From Pseudalgibacter ostreae (lineage in GTDB: Bacteria; Bacteroidota; Bacteroidia; Flavobacteriales; Flavobacteriaceae): DNA of 64,000 nt. This document shows positions 50,994 to 59,165 of this stretch, piece by piece. How positions within the stretch are numbered: the stretch's first letter is position 1; each line of letters begins with the position of its first letter. The DNA lies in NCBI RefSeq assembly GCF_042427585.1, contig NZ_JBHMFC010000086.1, positions 1 to 64,000 on the forward strand. Direction: 5' to 3'. The position numbers and the translations under genes are program-made. A model generated the notes under the pieces. It had not been told where the DNA came from. It made no database searches and worked only from the letters and a program-made list of their open reading frames with translations.

Positions 50994-52211
50994 TTGAATA
51001 AACTTAAAATATTAAACGACCCAATTTACGGATTTATTACTATCCCAAACACGCTTATTTTCGATTTAATCCAGCATAGGTATTTTCAAAGACTGCGCAG
51101 AATCACACAAATGGGCATGTCGCATTTGGTATATCCTGGCGCTAACCATACTCGGTTCCATCATGCTATAGGCTGTGTACACTTAATGCAAAAGGTAGTG
51201 AATGTACTTCGTTTTAAGGCAGTTGCCATTTCTGTAGAAGAAGAAGAAGCTTTATACATGGCTATCTTATTACACGATATAGGTCATGGACCTTTCTCTC
51301 ACGCTATGGAACATAGCATTGTAAATAATGTTTCGCATGAGCAAATTTCGTTATTGTTTATGGAGCGTTTAAATGAAGAATTTAACGGAAGTTTAACGCT
51401 AGCCATTAAGATTTTTAAAGGAGAATACCCCAGATTATTTATGTGCCAGCTCATCTCTGGACAATTGGACATGGATCGAGCAGATTATTTAAAACGAGAT
51501 AGTTTTTATACTGGCGTTGCAGAGGGAAACATTAATAGTGAACGGTTAATTACGATGCTAAACGTTGTGGACGATGCCTTGGTCGTTGAAGAAAAAGGGA
51601 TTTATAGCGTCGAAAAATTTATTATCGCAAGACGTTTAATGTATTGGCAGGTGTATTTGCACAAAACAGGTTTGGTGGCAGAGCAATTGCTTATTCGGGT
51701 TTTAAAAAGAGCTAAAGAACTCACTATTAATGGAGCTATTTTAGGCGCAAGTAAGCCACTTCAGTTTTTTTTAGAAAATAAAATTGCATTTAAAGACTTT
51801 AATGATAGTACCTTAAAAATATTTTCAGAATTAGATGATTACGATATTGTTTCTGCCATGAAAGCCTGGCAATATCATGACGATTTTGTGTTAAGTAATC
51901 TGTGCGCGATGATTATCAATAGAAATTTGCTTAAAATCAAGATGAAAAAAAAGAAAATAAAAGAAGAGGTTTTAAAAACCCGTAAAGAAATTTTTAAAAA
52001 TAAACACAATATAACCGACGCAGAGGCAGCTTACTTTGTGTTTACCGGAAGCATTTCAAACCAAGCTTACGAAACAGATAAACAAAACATAAACATTTTA
52101 CATAAATCAGGGAAAATTGAGGATATTGTTAAAGCATCCGATCATTTAAACCTTAAAGCATTATCTAAGCCCATTACCAAACATTATATTTGCTATCCAA
52201 AGAATCAATAA
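50994..52211 (+). CDS. HD-domain phosphohydrolase (dGTPase-like)
   Basis: The 405-residue protein starts at TTG 50994 (MNKLKILNDPIYGFITIPN). The HD site is seen as HHAIGCVHLMQKV and LLHDIGHGPFSHAMEH, with a later Asp in ISGQLDMDRADYLKRDS. It belongs to the family of dNTP triphosphohydrolase-related proteins (SAMHD1/YwfO-like). The nucleotide it hydrolyses is not known. It stands at the head of the lipid A cluster, an association frequent in Bacteroidota, but no functional tie to lipid A is evident. The C-terminal ~100 residues are helical and basic. Confidence 0.87.
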   Translation: MNKLKILNDPIYGFITIPNTLIFDLIQHRYFQRLRRITQMGMSHLVYPGANHTRFHHAIGCVHLMQKVVNVLRFKAVAISVEEEEALYMAILLHDIGHGPFSHAMEHSIVNNVSHEQISLLFMERLNEEFNGSLTLAIKIFKGEYPRLFMCQLISGQLDMDRADYLKRDSFYTGVAEGNINSERLITMLNVVDDALVVEEKGIYSVEKFIIARRLMYWQVYLHKTGLVAEQLLIRVLKRAKELTINGAILGASKPLQFFLENKIAFKDFNDSTLKIFSELDDYDIVSAMKAWQYHDDFVLSNLCAMIINRNLLKIKMKKKKIKEEVLKTRKEIFKNKHNITDAEAAYFVFTGSISNQAYETDKQNINILHKSGKIEDIVKASDHLNLKALSKPITKHYICYPKNQ

Positions 52212-52301
52212 AAAATTATTTTTAACAGCTTGGTTATGTGGGGCGACCAGTAAGAAAATGCAATAAACACAAGTACATGAAAAACTTTAGTACATTTTTC
52301 C

Positions 52302-52309
52302 TATTTTTG
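52302..52309 (+). promoter_or_regulatory. Promoter -7 element for the lpxD operon
   Basis: TATTTTTG matches TAnnTTTG and lies 29 nt before the GTG start of lpxD, after the HD gene stop. It indicates a separate transcript for the lpx genes. Confidence 0.45.
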
Positions 52310-52338
52310 CAACAACATAAAAACAACCTTTTTTAAGT

Positions 52339-53367
52339 GTGAAATTTACAGCACAGCAAATAGCAGGTATATTAGATGGTGATATTGAGGGCAACCCTGA
52401 TATTGAAGTGTATAAATTATCTAAAATAGATGAGGGGTCGGAGGGGTCTATAACTTTCTTGGCAAACCCTAAGTATAATGCATATTTGTATTCTACAAAA
52501 GCATCTATTGCAATAGTCAATAAAGAGTTTAAACCAGACGCGAAAGTAAGCACCACTTTAATTAAAGTGGATGACGCTTATTTGGCTTTTTCTAAAATTC
52601 TAGAATATTATAATTTAGTGAAGCTCAATAAATTTGGAATAGAAGAGCCTTCGTTTATTTCTAAAACGGCTACATATGGCGAGGGCGTTTATTTAGGAGC
52701 CTTTTCATATTTAGGAGAAAAGGTGAAGTTAGGGCGTAATGTTAAGATTTTTCCCAATTCTTACATTGGAGACAATGTTGTAATTGGTGATAATACTGTT
52801 GTTTTTGCAGGGGTTAAAATCTACTCTGAAACCGTAATAGGCAGCGATTGTGTTATCAATTCTGGCGTTATTATAGGGGCCGATGGATTTGGCTTTGCGC
52901 TAAGCGATAATGGTGAATACAAAAAAATTCCACAAATTGGTAATGTTATTATCGAAGATTTTGTAGATATTGGTGCCGCAACAACTATAGATAGGGCCAC
53001 AATGGGGTCTACTATAATAAAAAGTGGTGTTAAGCTGGATAATCACATACAAATAGCCCATAATGTTGAAATAGGTAAAAACACAGTCATTGCCTCACAA
53101 ACAGGAATTGCGGGGTCAACTAAAATTGGTGAAAACTGTATGATTGGTGGACAGGTAGGTATCGTAGGACATATAACTATAGGCAATAATGTAAAAATAC
53201 AAGCGCAATCGGGAATTGGCAGAAATGTAAAGGATAATGAAACCTTACAAGGTTCTCCAGCCATAGCGCTAAGTGATTATAACAAGTCTTATGTCCATTT
53301 TAAAAACCTACCAAAGATTGTTAAAGATATTAATGATTTAGATAAAAAAATTCATGGCGATAGTTAG
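52339..53367 (+). CDS. lpxD: UDP-3-O-(3-hydroxyacyl)glucosamine N-acyltransferase
   Basis: The 342-residue acyltransferase adds the second acyl chain in lipid A synthesis. The N-terminal uridine-binding domain (~1-100) contains KFTAQQIAGILDGDIEGNPD and SITFLANPKYN. The C-terminal domain is a left-handed beta-helix of hexapeptide repeats (from about residue 105), with the catalytic His in LDNHIQIAHNVEIG and the GADGFGFA loop. The GTG start is supported by the conserved N-terminus. It overlaps lpxC/fabZ by 14 nt. Confidence 0.95.
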   Translation: MKFTAQQIAGILDGDIEGNPDIEVYKLSKIDEGSEGSITFLANPKYNAYLYSTKASIAIVNKEFKPDAKVSTTLIKVDDAYLAFSKILEYYNLVKLNKFGIEEPSFISKTATYGEGVYLGAFSYLGEKVKLGRNVKIFPNSYIGDNVVIGDNTVVFAGVKIYSETVIGSDCVINSGVIIGADGFGFALSDNGEYKKIPQIGNVIIEDFVDIGAATTIDRATMGSTIIKSGVKLDNHIQIAHNVEIGKNTVIASQTGIAGSTKIGENCMIGGQVGIVGHITIGNNVKIQAQSGIGRNVKDNETLQGSPAIALSDYNKSYVHFKNLPKIVKDINDLDKKIHGDS

Positions 53368-54760
53368 TACAGATGTCAGGCAAAGAACCATACAAAAGGA
53401 TGTATCCTTAACAGGTGTGGGTTTGCATACAGGTAAAAATGTAATCTTAACATTTAAACCTGCAAAAGAAAATACAGGATTTGTATTTCAGCGTATAGAT
53501 TTAGAAGGCACACCAAAGATTGAAGCTGATGCCAATTATGTTACCAATACCCAACGCGGCACTTGCCTAGAAAAAAATGGGGTTGTTATTCAAACCTCAG
53601 AGCATGTGTTAGCAGCTTTAGTGGGCTTGGATATTGATAACGTTATTATCGAACTAAATCAATCTGAACCTCCAATCATGGACGGGTCGTCAAAGTTTTT
53701 TGTTGAAGCTCTTGAAAAAGCAGGCATTGAAGAACAAGAGGCTTTTAGAGAGGAATACGAAGTAACCGATATTATTTCGTATACCGACGAGGAATCTGGT
53801 AGCGAAATACTCGTCATGCCTTCAAAAGAGTACCAGATTACAACTATGGTAGATTTTGGAACTAAGGTTCTAGGAACTCAAAATGCTACCTTGAATCAAA
53901 TTTCCGATTTTAAGAAAAGTATATCCAATTCCCGAACTTTTAGCTTTCTCCATGAAATTGAAATGTTATTGGAAAATGGTTTGATAAAAGGTGGTGACTT
54001 AAATAATGCCATTGTTTATGTAGACAAACCGTTGTCTACAGAGACTATGGAAAAGTTAAGAGCTGCTTTTAAAAAGGACTCTATTGCCGTAAAACCAAAC
54101 GGTATTTTAGATAATTTAACCTTGCACCACCCCAATGAAGCAGCAAGACACAAACTACTTGATGTTATTGGAGACTTAGCCCTTGTTGGCACACGAATTC
54201 GTGGAAAAGTGATTGCCAATAAACCAGGGCATTTTATAAACACACAGTTTGCGAAAAAGCTATCGAAACTTATAAGAAATGAAAGACGTAACAACGTTCC
54301 TAATATCGATATAAATCAGACGCCCTTAATGGACGTCACTCAGATTATGGATATGTTGCCACACAGGCAGCCTTTTTTACTAATAGACAAAGTGTTTGAG
54401 CTTAGTGACAGCCATGTTATAGCCTTAAAAAATGTTAGTATAAACGAAGAGTTTTTTAAAGGCCATTTTCCAGGAGCTCCCGTGATGCCTGGTGTTTTAA
54501 TAGTAGAAGCTATGGCACAAACAGGAGGTGTTTTAGTTTTAAACACAGTTCCAGATCCAGAAAATTACCTCACGTTTTTCATGAAAATGGATAAAGTGAA
54601 ATTTAAACAAAAAGTAGTCCCTGGCGACACATTAATTTTTAAGTGTTCCTTAATAACACCTATTCGTCGTGGTATATGCCACATGCAAGGCTACGCATAT
54701 GCAAATGGTAAACTTTGTGCAGAAGCAGAGCTCATGGCACAAATCTCTAAAGTAAAATAA
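53354..54760 (+). CDS. lpxC-fabZ: Bifunctional LpxC-FabZ
   Basis: The 468-residue fusion joins UDP-3-O-acyl-GlcNAc deacetylase (LpxC, ~1-310) to (3R)-hydroxyacyl-ACP dehydratase (FabZ, ~320-468). LpxC zinc ligands are the His in SEHVLAALVGLD and HPNEAARHKLLDVIGDLALVG (His and Asp). FabZ has LPHRQPFLLIDKV and GHFPGAPVMPGVLIVEAMAQ with catalytic His and Glu. The fusion is a known feature of Bacteroidota. LpxC makes the committed step of lipid A, while FabZ serves fatty acid synthesis, so the fusion may balance the two. It overlaps lpxD and is followed by lpxA after 3 nt. Confidence 0.96.
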   Translation: MAIVSTDVRQRTIQKDVSLTGVGLHTGKNVILTFKPAKENTGFVFQRIDLEGTPKIEADANYVTNTQRGTCLEKNGVVIQTSEHVLAALVGLDIDNVIIELNQSEPPIMDGSSKFFVEALEKAGIEEQEAFREEYEVTDIISYTDEESGSEILVMPSKEYQITTMVDFGTKVLGTQNATLNQISDFKKSISNSRTFSFLHEIEMLLENGLIKGGDLNNAIVYVDKPLSTETMEKLRAAFKKDSIAVKPNGILDNLTLHHPNEAARHKLLDVIGDLALVGTRIRGKVIANKPGHFINTQFAKKLSKLIRNERRNNVPNIDINQTPLMDVTQIMDMLPHRQPFLLIDKVFELSDSHVIALKNVSINEEFFKGHFPGAPVMPGVLIVEAMAQTGGVLVLNTVPDPENYLTFFMKMDKVKFKQKVVPGDTLIFKCSLITPIRRGICHMQGYAYANGKLCAEAELMAQISKVK

Positions 54761-54763
54761 AAT

Positions 54764-55549
54764 ATGAATCAACCACTTGCATATGTCCACCCAGGGGCAA
54801 AAATCGCAAAAAATGTTGTAATAGAACCCTTTACAACCATACACAATAATGTTATAATTGGAGAGGGCACATGGATAGGTAGTAATGTTACTATTATGGA
54901 AGGTGCCAGAATAGGAAAAAATTGTAATATCTTTCCAGGCTCGGTAATATCTGCTGTACCACAAGATCTAAAATATAATGATGAAGATACTACGGTAGAA
55001 ATTGGCGACAATGTAACCATTAGAGAATGTGTCACTATAAATAGAGGTACTTCTGATAGAATGAAAACCGTTATAGGCAATAACTGCTTAATTATGGCCT
55101 ATTGCCATATTGCGCACGATTGTGTTGTTGGTGATAATTGTATTTTTTCGAACAACAGTACACTTGCAGGCCATATAACCATTGGTGATTATGTGGTTTT
55201 GGCCGGTATGACTGCAGTACACCAATTTGTGTCTATTGGGAACCATTCGTTTGTAACAGGAGGGTCTTTGGTTAGAAAAGATGTACCACCTTATGTGAAG
55301 GCTGCTAGAGAACCGTTATCTTATGTGGGGATTAACTCTGTAGGATTGAGAAGGCGTGGTTATACCACAGATAAAATAAGAGAAATTCAAGATATTTATC
55401 GCATCCTCTATCAGAAAAACTATAATAACACACAAGCCTCAGAGATTATTGAAGCAGAAATGGAAGCGACACCCGAACGGGACGAAATACTTCAGTTTAT
55501 CAAAAATTCTCATAGAGGTATCATGAAAGGGTATTTCAAATCAAACTAA
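54764..55549 (+). CDS. lpxA: Acyl-ACP--UDP-N-acetylglucosamine O-acyltransferase
   Basis: The 261-residue left-handed beta-helix protein starts lipid A synthesis. Hexapeptide repeats cover residues ~1-185; the catalytic His is in MAYCHIAHDCVVG (~108), and GGSLVRKDVPPYVKAAREPLSYVGIN leads to the C-terminal helical domain with YTTDKIREIQDIYRILYQ. Length equals E. coli LpxA. It follows lpxC-fabZ by 3 nt. The order lpxD, lpxC-fabZ, lpxA is the usual Bacteroidota arrangement. Confidence 0.96.
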   Translation: MNQPLAYVHPGAKIAKNVVIEPFTTIHNNVIIGEGTWIGSNVTIMEGARIGKNCNIFPGSVISAVPQDLKYNDEDTTVEIGDNVTIRECVTINRGTSDRMKTVIGNNCLIMAYCHIAHDCVVGDNCIFSNNSTLAGHITIGDYVVLAGMTAVHQFVSIGNHSFVTGGSLVRKDVPPYVKAAREPLSYVGINSVGLRRRGYTTDKIREIQDIYRILYQKNYNNTQASEIIEAEMEATPERDEILQFIKNSHRGIMKGYFKSN

Positions 55550-55663
55550 ACTATAGATAGAAACTAGTATCGTTTCGATATAAATAGTTTTTACACATTA
55601 TTAACACACATGGAATTTGTTAATACAACAGGTTCCATATTTTAAAACAAAATACAGCATCCT

Positions 55664-56230
55664 ATGGCTACAACATCAGATATTAGAAACGGATTGTGCA
55701 TTCGATATAATAATGACATCTATAAAATTACAGAATTTTTACACGTGAAACCAGGTAAAGGCCCTGCTTTTGTAAGAACAAAAATGAAAAGCGTAACCAA
55801 TGGAAAGGTTTTGGAAAATACATTTTCTGCAGGACATAAGTTAGACGATGTTCGTGTGGAAACCCATAAGTTTCAGTTTTTATACCACGATGGGGAATAT
55901 TTCCATTTTATGAACACTGAAGATTATTCTCAAATTACACTTTTAGAAGCTGCTTTAGATAGCCCAGAATTAATGAAAGAAGGGGAAGTGGTTACAGTTC
56001 TTATTAACTCTGAAGACAACATGCCACTTTCTGTGGATATGCCTGCAAGTGTTATTTTAGAAGTTACTGCAACAGAACCCGGAATTAAAGGCAACACCGC
56101 AACAAATGCGACCAAACCTGCAACTGTAGAAACGGGTGCCATTGTAAACGTTCCTTTATTTATAAATGAAGGGGACAAGATAAAAGTTGAGACAGAAAAA
56201 GGAACCTATAAAGAACGTGTTAAAGAATAA
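55664..56230 (+). CDS. efp: Translation elongation factor P
   Basis: The 188-residue protein has the three beta-barrel domains of EF-P, which rescues ribosomes stalled on polyproline stretches. The KOW-like N-terminal domain contains HVKPGKGPAFVRTKMKSVTNG, with the loop Lys that can carry the modification in other bacteria. A C-terminal EPGIKGNTATNATKPATVETG and FINEGDKIKVETEKGTYKERV finish the fold. No modification genes (epmA, epmB) or rhamnosyltransferase are nearby, so the modification state is unknown. It follows lpxA by 114 nt. Confidence 0.97.
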   Translation: MATTSDIRNGLCIRYNNDIYKITEFLHVKPGKGPAFVRTKMKSVTNGKVLENTFSAGHKLDDVRVETHKFQFLYHDGEYFHFMNTEDYSQITLLEAALDSPELMKEGEVVTVLINSEDNMPLSVDMPASVILEVTATEPGIKGNTATNATKPATVETGAIVNVPLFINEGDKIKVETEKGTYKERVKE

Positions 56231-56357
56231 ATACACCACTGGCATTTGCATTTCAAAACTATAAAGGCTTTAAATTTATCATATAAGTATTGAGGTCTAT
56301 TGTTAATTCAGCATATTAGCCTTTGCAATTCATACGTTTTTATTAATTTTATTTCAA

Positions 56358-57296
56358 ATGAAATTCTCTACTCCCTATACTTTATTACAAATAGCAGAAT
56401 TAATCAATTGTCGCTTTATCGGTGATGATGATTTCCCTGTGTTGGGCATGAATGAAATACATGTTGTAACATCTGGAGATATTGTTTTTGTAGACCATCC
56501 CAAATATTATGATAAGGCTCTTAATTCTGCAGCAACTATCATTTTAATCAATAAGGAAGTAGAATGTCCTGAAAACAAAGCGCTATTAATTAGTGACGAC
56601 CCGTTTCGCGATTTTAATAAACTCACCGAGTATTTCAAGCCATTTCAGCAGAGCAATCAAGGCATTTCAGATTCTGCTATTATTGGAAAGAATACGATAA
56701 TCCAACCCAATTGTTTTATTGGAAATAATGTTATTATTGGTGATGACTGCGTAATCCATTCCAATGTAAGTATTTATGATGATACTATTATAGGCAATCA
56801 GGTTACCATTCATTCAGGAACCGTTCTTGGGGGCAGCGCTTTTTATTATAAAAACAGACCTGAAGGTTTTGATCAATTAAAATCTGGTGGGCGCGTGGTC
56901 ATTGAAAACCATGTAGATCTAGGCGCACTATGTACTATTGATAGAGGCGTTAGTGCAGATACTAGAATAGGGGAGGGCAGTAAAATAGACAACCAAGTAC
57001 AAATAGGCCATGATACTGTTATTGGTAAAAAATGCTTAATTGCATCACAAGTGGGTATCGCAGGTTGTGTGGTTATAGAAGATAATGTTACCATTTGGGG
57101 ACAAGTGGGTATTACCAGTGGTATCACTATTGGTGCAAAAGCTGTGATTCAAGCACAATCGGGCGTAAGCAAATCACTTCAGGGCGGAAAAACCTATTTT
57201 GGGTGTCCGGCGGAAGACGTTAGGGTGAAATTAAAAGAGTTAGCCATGATTAAAAGAATCCCGCAATTATTTGAACTTTTAAAATCAAAAAAATAA
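56358..57296 (+). CDS. Second LpxD-like N-acyltransferase
   Basis: The 312-residue protein has the LpxD layout, with N-terminal domain (~1-105; TSGDIVFVDHPKYYDKALNSA) and a hexapeptide beta-helix. The catalytic-His segment is IDNQVQIGHDTVIG and the loop is GGSAFYYKNRPEGFDQL, which differs from the GADGFGFA loop of the lpxD at 52.3 kb. It is clearly a paralogue and probably acts on a different acyl donor or sugar. Annotation as lpxD is common for such genes but is not proven. It lies between efp and sucD. Confidence 0.85.
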   Translation: MKFSTPYTLLQIAELINCRFIGDDDFPVLGMNEIHVVTSGDIVFVDHPKYYDKALNSAATIILINKEVECPENKALLISDDPFRDFNKLTEYFKPFQQSNQGISDSAIIGKNTIIQPNCFIGNNVIIGDDCVIHSNVSIYDDTIIGNQVTIHSGTVLGGSAFYYKNRPEGFDQLKSGGRVVIENHVDLGALCTIDRGVSADTRIGEGSKIDNQVQIGHDTVIGKKCLIASQVGIAGCVVIEDNVTIWGQVGITSGITIGAKAVIQAQSGVSKSLQGGKTYFGCPAEDVRVKLKELAMIKRIPQLFELLKSKK

Positions 57297-57367
57297 ACCG
57301 TAAATTTGACGGAAGTACAATCAATATAAGTACTTTTGTTAATCTTTATTTAAAAAAAATAACAAAA

Positions 57368-58240
57368 ATGAGTGTTTTAGTAAACAAAGATTCAAAAATC
57401 ATAGTTCAAGGTTTTACAGGTAGTGAAGGAACTTTTCATGCCAGTCAAATGATTGAATACGGCACGAACGTAGTAGGGGGTGTTACTCCAGGAAAAGGAG
57501 GACAAACACATCTTGATAAACCCGTTTTTAACACGGTTCTAGAGGCTGTCCAGAATGTTGGAGCAGATACTACTATTATTTTTGTACCACCAGCTTTTGC
57601 AGCCGATGCGATTATGGAAGCTGCCGATGCCGGTATTAAGGTTATTATTACCATTACCGAAGGCATTCCTGTAGCAGATATGATAATTGCTGCAAACTAT
57701 ATTAAAAATAAAGACTGCAGACTTATTGGTCCTAACTGCCCAGGTGTTATTACACCAGGTGAAGCAAAAGTAGGGATCATGCCAGGTTTTGTGTTCAAAA
57801 AAGGAAAAATAGGAATTGTTTCTAAATCGGGAACCTTAACCTATGAAGCTGCCGACCAAGTGGTAAAACAAGGATTGGGTATTACCACTGCTATAGGTAT
57901 TGGTGGAGACCCTATTATTGGTACTACAACAAAAGAAGCGGTTGAATTATTGATTAACGATCCTGAAACTGAAGCTGTAGTAATGATTGGTGAAATTGGT
58001 GGACAATTGGAAGCAGATGCGGCCCATTGGTATAAAGCCAGTGGAAGTAAAAAACCCATTATTGGATTTATTGCTGGTGAAACAGCTCCTGCAGGTCGTA
58101 CTATGGGACATGCTGGTGCTATAGTTGGTGGTAGCGATGATACCGCCCAAGCTAAAAAAGAAATCATGCGGGCTTGTGGCATACATGTAGTAGATTCTCC
58201 TGCTGAAATAGGAAAAAAAGTAGCCGAAGTTCTGGGGTAA
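57368..58240 (+). CDS. sucD: Succinyl-CoA synthetase subunit alpha
   Basis: The 290-residue subunit of succinyl-CoA ligase (TCA cycle) begins MSVLVNKDSKIIVQGFTGSEGTFHASQMIEYG. It has the CoA-binding fold, RLIGPNCPGVITPGEAKVGIMPG, the SKSGTLTYEAADQV loop, and the phosphohistidine in APAGRTMGHAGAIVGG. Normal length. The beta subunit sucC is not adjacent, as is common in Bacteroidota. A strong terminator ends the gene, and it is followed by an independent fabG. Confidence 0.96.
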   Translation: MSVLVNKDSKIIVQGFTGSEGTFHASQMIEYGTNVVGGVTPGKGGQTHLDKPVFNTVLEAVQNVGADTTIIFVPPAFAADAIMEAADAGIKVIITITEGIPVADMIIAANYIKNKDCRLIGPNCPGVITPGEAKVGIMPGFVFKKGKIGIVSKSGTLTYEAADQVVKQGLGITTAIGIGGDPIIGTTTKEAVELLINDPETEAVVMIGEIGGQLEADAAHWYKASGSKKPIIGFIAGETAPAGRTMGHAGAIVGGSDDTAQAKKEIMRACGIHVVDSPAEIGKKVAEVLG

Positions 58241-58259
58241 TTATAACTTATATATATCT

Positions 58260-58290
58260 AAAACCTCACGGTAATTTGTGAGGTTTTTTT
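58260..58290 (+). terminator. Terminator downstream of sucD
   Basis: AAAACCTCAC (58260-58269) pairs perfectly with GTGAGGTTTT (58278-58287), and seven T residues run from 58284 to 58290. It starts 19 nt after the sucD stop. Confidence 0.93.
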
Positions 58291-58291
58291 A

Positions 58292-58320
58292 TTTGTTGCC
58301 ATTTGGATTTATTATATTTG
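58292..58320 (+). promoter_or_regulatory. Promoter of fabG
   Basis: TTTG (58292-58295) and TATATTTG (58313-58320) with 17-nt spacing form a good Bacteroidota promoter, 45 nt before the fabG ATG. Confidence 0.6.
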
Positions 58321-58365
58321 AAATTACACTTTTTTAAAATTTATTTTAACTAACTGATTATATAA

Positions 58366-59112
58366 ATGAAATTACTAGAAGGAAAAACAGCCATCATTAC
58401 CGGAGCAAGTAGAGGTATAGGAAGAGGTATCGCTCAAGTGTTTGCAGCGCAAGGTGCCAATATTGCATTTACTTATAGTTCATCTGTAGAAGCTGCTAAT
58501 GCATTGGAAGAAGAATTGAATGCTTTGGGTATTAAGGCGAAAGGGTATAAAAGCAATGCCGCCAATTTTGAGGAGTCGCAAAAGCTTGCAGAAGATGTTG
58601 TAGCAGCATTTGGAAGTATTGATATTTTGGTAAACAATGCAGGGATTACAAAAGACAACCTGTTAATGCGTATCACAGAAGAAGATTTCGATACGGTAAT
58701 TGAAGTAAACTTGAAGTCTGTTTTTAATATGACAAAAGCTGTTCAAAAAACAATGCTTAAGCAACGTAAAGGCTCTATTATTAATATGAGCTCTGTAGTT
58801 GGGGTGAAAGGAAATGCCGGACAAACCAATTATGCGGCTTCCAAAGCAGGTATTATTGGTTTTTCGAAATCGGTTGCTCTAGAGCTTGGTTCTAGAAATA
58901 TTAGAAGCAATGTAATCGCTCCTGGTTTTATTGAAACGGAAATGACGGCAAAATTAAATGAAGATGTGGTAAAAGGATGGCGTGCCAACATTCCATTAAA
59001 ACGTGGCGGAACTCCTGAAGATGTGGCCAATGCATGCGTGTTTTTAGCAAGTGATTTAAGTGCGTATATCACAGGTCAAACCATTAATGTAGATGGTGGT
59101 ATGTTGACTTAG
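58366..59112 (+). CDS. fabG: 3-oxoacyl-[acyl-carrier-protein] reductase
   Basis: The 248-residue short-chain dehydrogenase carries TGASRGIGRGIAQVF, NNAGITKDNLLMR, and the catalytic SSVVG / YAASKAG Ser-Tyr-Lys triad. The C-terminal TVNVDGGML-type end (QTINVDGGMLT) matches FabG. It reduces 3-oxoacyl-ACP with NADPH in fatty acid elongation. Location next to the lipid A cluster (lpxC-fabZ, sucD) agrees with the role. Its own promoter makes it an independent unit. Confidence 0.94.
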   Translation: MKLLEGKTAIITGASRGIGRGIAQVFAAQGANIAFTYSSSVEAANALEEELNALGIKAKGYKSNAANFEESQKLAEDVVAAFGSIDILVNNAGITKDNLLMRITEEDFDTVIEVNLKSVFNMTKAVQKTMLKQRKGSIINMSSVVGVKGNAGQTNYAASKAGIIGFSKSVALELGSRNIRSNVIAPGFIETEMTAKLNEDVVKGWRANIPLKRGGTPEDVANACVFLASDLSAYITGQTINVDGGMLT

Positions 59113-59118
59113 TTTATG

Positions 59119-59142
59119 GCGTTCCTGCGAAGGCACGAATTT
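59119..59142. repeat. Degenerate GTTCCTGCGAAGGCACGAA palindrome
   Basis: TTCCTGC (59122-59128) is inverted as GCACGAA (59133-59139) with one mismatch. It resembles a family of intergenic palindromic repeats (consensus near TTCCTGCGAAGGCAGGAA) found in many bacterial genomes. It lies between fabG and the vWA gene. Confidence 0.4.
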
Positions 59143-59165
59143 CATTAATAGAAGCTTTATGCATC

